From Dendrophyllia cribrosa (taxonomy: Eukaryota > Cnidaria > Anthozoa > Scleractinia > Dendrophylliidae), in the NCBI GenBank assembly GCA_024195265.1, contig JAJLRJ010000006.1, positions 7,041,639 to 7,105,638 of the forward strand: 64,000 bases of DNA, given 5' to 3'. Below the pieces are notes generated by a model, which did no database searches, was not told the DNA's origin, and saw only the letters and a list, made by a program, of their open reading frames with translations. Below, piece after piece: positions 63,031 to 64,000 of the stretch; the first letter of the stretch is position 1; every line of letters begins with the position of its first letter. Position numbers and translations under genes: made by a program.

Positions 63031-64000
63031 AAGCACGAGCAAAAAGCAGTGATTCTGATATGATGTTGAAGAAAGTTTTGAACAAAACAAAGGTTAGTTA
63101 GAAAATCATCTTCAAAAGTCCGAGTCATTTATGAGTTATACACTTATTTTGCTTGCATTGATTCTACGAATCTTGCTGGTTACAAACGACGTTGCCGTGA
63201 AAATTGTTCGTTTCGTTTTCAAGCCAAAATAACATTGTTTGAGAGTAGTTAAGGGGGTGCTTTGAGACTCAGTTTCCCAGAAGTTCATTTTCCCATTTGG
63301 TGTGAAGGGTTTTGTATGGGGTTGAAGGGGATGGGTTAATTAATTCAAGATGGCGGCCGAGGATGGGTAGAAAAAGAAAAAATGAGAGAAAGAAAATGGG
63401 AGAGCTATTGTTTAATTTGATTAGGGCGGTATACGTTTAAAGTGCGAGAGACAATACTTTTAAAGTGCGAGGGGGAGTAAGTTACTGAACAATTTAAACG
63501 GACTGCCCTAATAAGGTTTATGTATCAGTTTTTTATGCAATACGTTTGATTTTTTTATACACGCGCGGTTGTATATACATTTTTCACAAGGTTTGGTTGC
63601 AAACAGAATCGCATGTAAATTTTATAATTCTATAGATGTTGAATCCCCGTGGGTATAGTATTTTTAAACTTTAATTAGAAGTTATGAGCTGTTTAGAAAA
63701 ATACGTTCGGGACATATTCTTGTAGACCTTATCGTTGATCGTACCGTTTTATCATAAACTTTAGCAAATAAAAATAATATTTTTAATTTGCCTCAAACGA
63801 ATCAAACAGTTTGAACAACAATACCTCATTAGTTGAAATTGAGAGTTATTGTTTACTAAGTCAGGCAATAAACATTGCTCAAACAGAATAAGGAAAACAA
63901 ACTCAATTTATTTCGGTTGCTAGGATTTTCCGCTAAAGACGAAAAGAAATGTACGATACACGTAAATAAATGTGTAAAAGGGATTTATTTATAACTTTTT
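63031..64000. other. No gene seen to the window end
   Basis: AT-rich, with two nearby AAAGTGCGAG units (63440 and 63460). No frame, RNA gene or clear element was recognised. Confidence 0.5.

Overview
This window is animal nuclear DNA, most likely from an anthozoan cnidarian such as a stony coral. The reasons are AT-rich sequence, GT/AG introns, a paired-class homeobox gene split at the class-typical position, a LINE with a poly(A) tail, many small fold-back elements and metazoan-type DNA transposons. The species cannot be named from sequence alone. Ordinary host genes are few. Most of the window is mobile, virus-like or locally duplicated sequence.

1-12.75 kb: decayed repeat modules, then a 9.0 kb DNA element (3748-12751) with inverted ends. 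It carries two head-to-head genes. One encodes a 1722-residue protein with an OTU-type cysteine protease, a candidate DDE nuclease core, two SAP-like motifs and a Tudor/chromo-like tail. The other encodes a 340-residue coiled-coil protein with a near-canonical PCNA-binding motif. The uninterrupted target site survives in a paralogous copy near 27.48 kb.

12.75-40.4 kb: a mosaic of locally duplicated segments with small genes: RING-like zinc fingers of four kinds, a 131-aa protein, a secreted cysteine-rich peptide candidate and a PBECR-like nuclease family. Between two 1.63 kb direct repeats lies a virus-like block. It contains the N-terminal part of a Polinton-type protein-primed DNA polymerase, a PC4-like protein, the nuclease-like gene and a zinc-binding protein with an upstream array of ten CRE-like sites. 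A 3.2 kb LINE interrupts the third duplicate.

40.4-47.3 kb: nested fold-back elements surround a three-exon homeobox gene on the minus strand (43.4-45.5 kb).

47.3-53 kb: a poly(A)-ended gag-protease retrocopy, then a compact intronless block on the minus strand with three tandem F-box-type genes and an upstream unknown gene. It looks virus-derived, but most of its reading frames carry breaks.

53-64 kb: short repeats, a tRNA-His-like sequence, and an ISL2EU-type transposon (57395-61704; THAP-DDE transposase plus SWIM/YqaJ nuclease). The transposon sits inside the last coding exon of a host gene and is itself hit by a solo LTR. Decayed C2H2 zinc-finger repeats follow. Genes are described from conceptual reading only; splice forms and expression are inferred.
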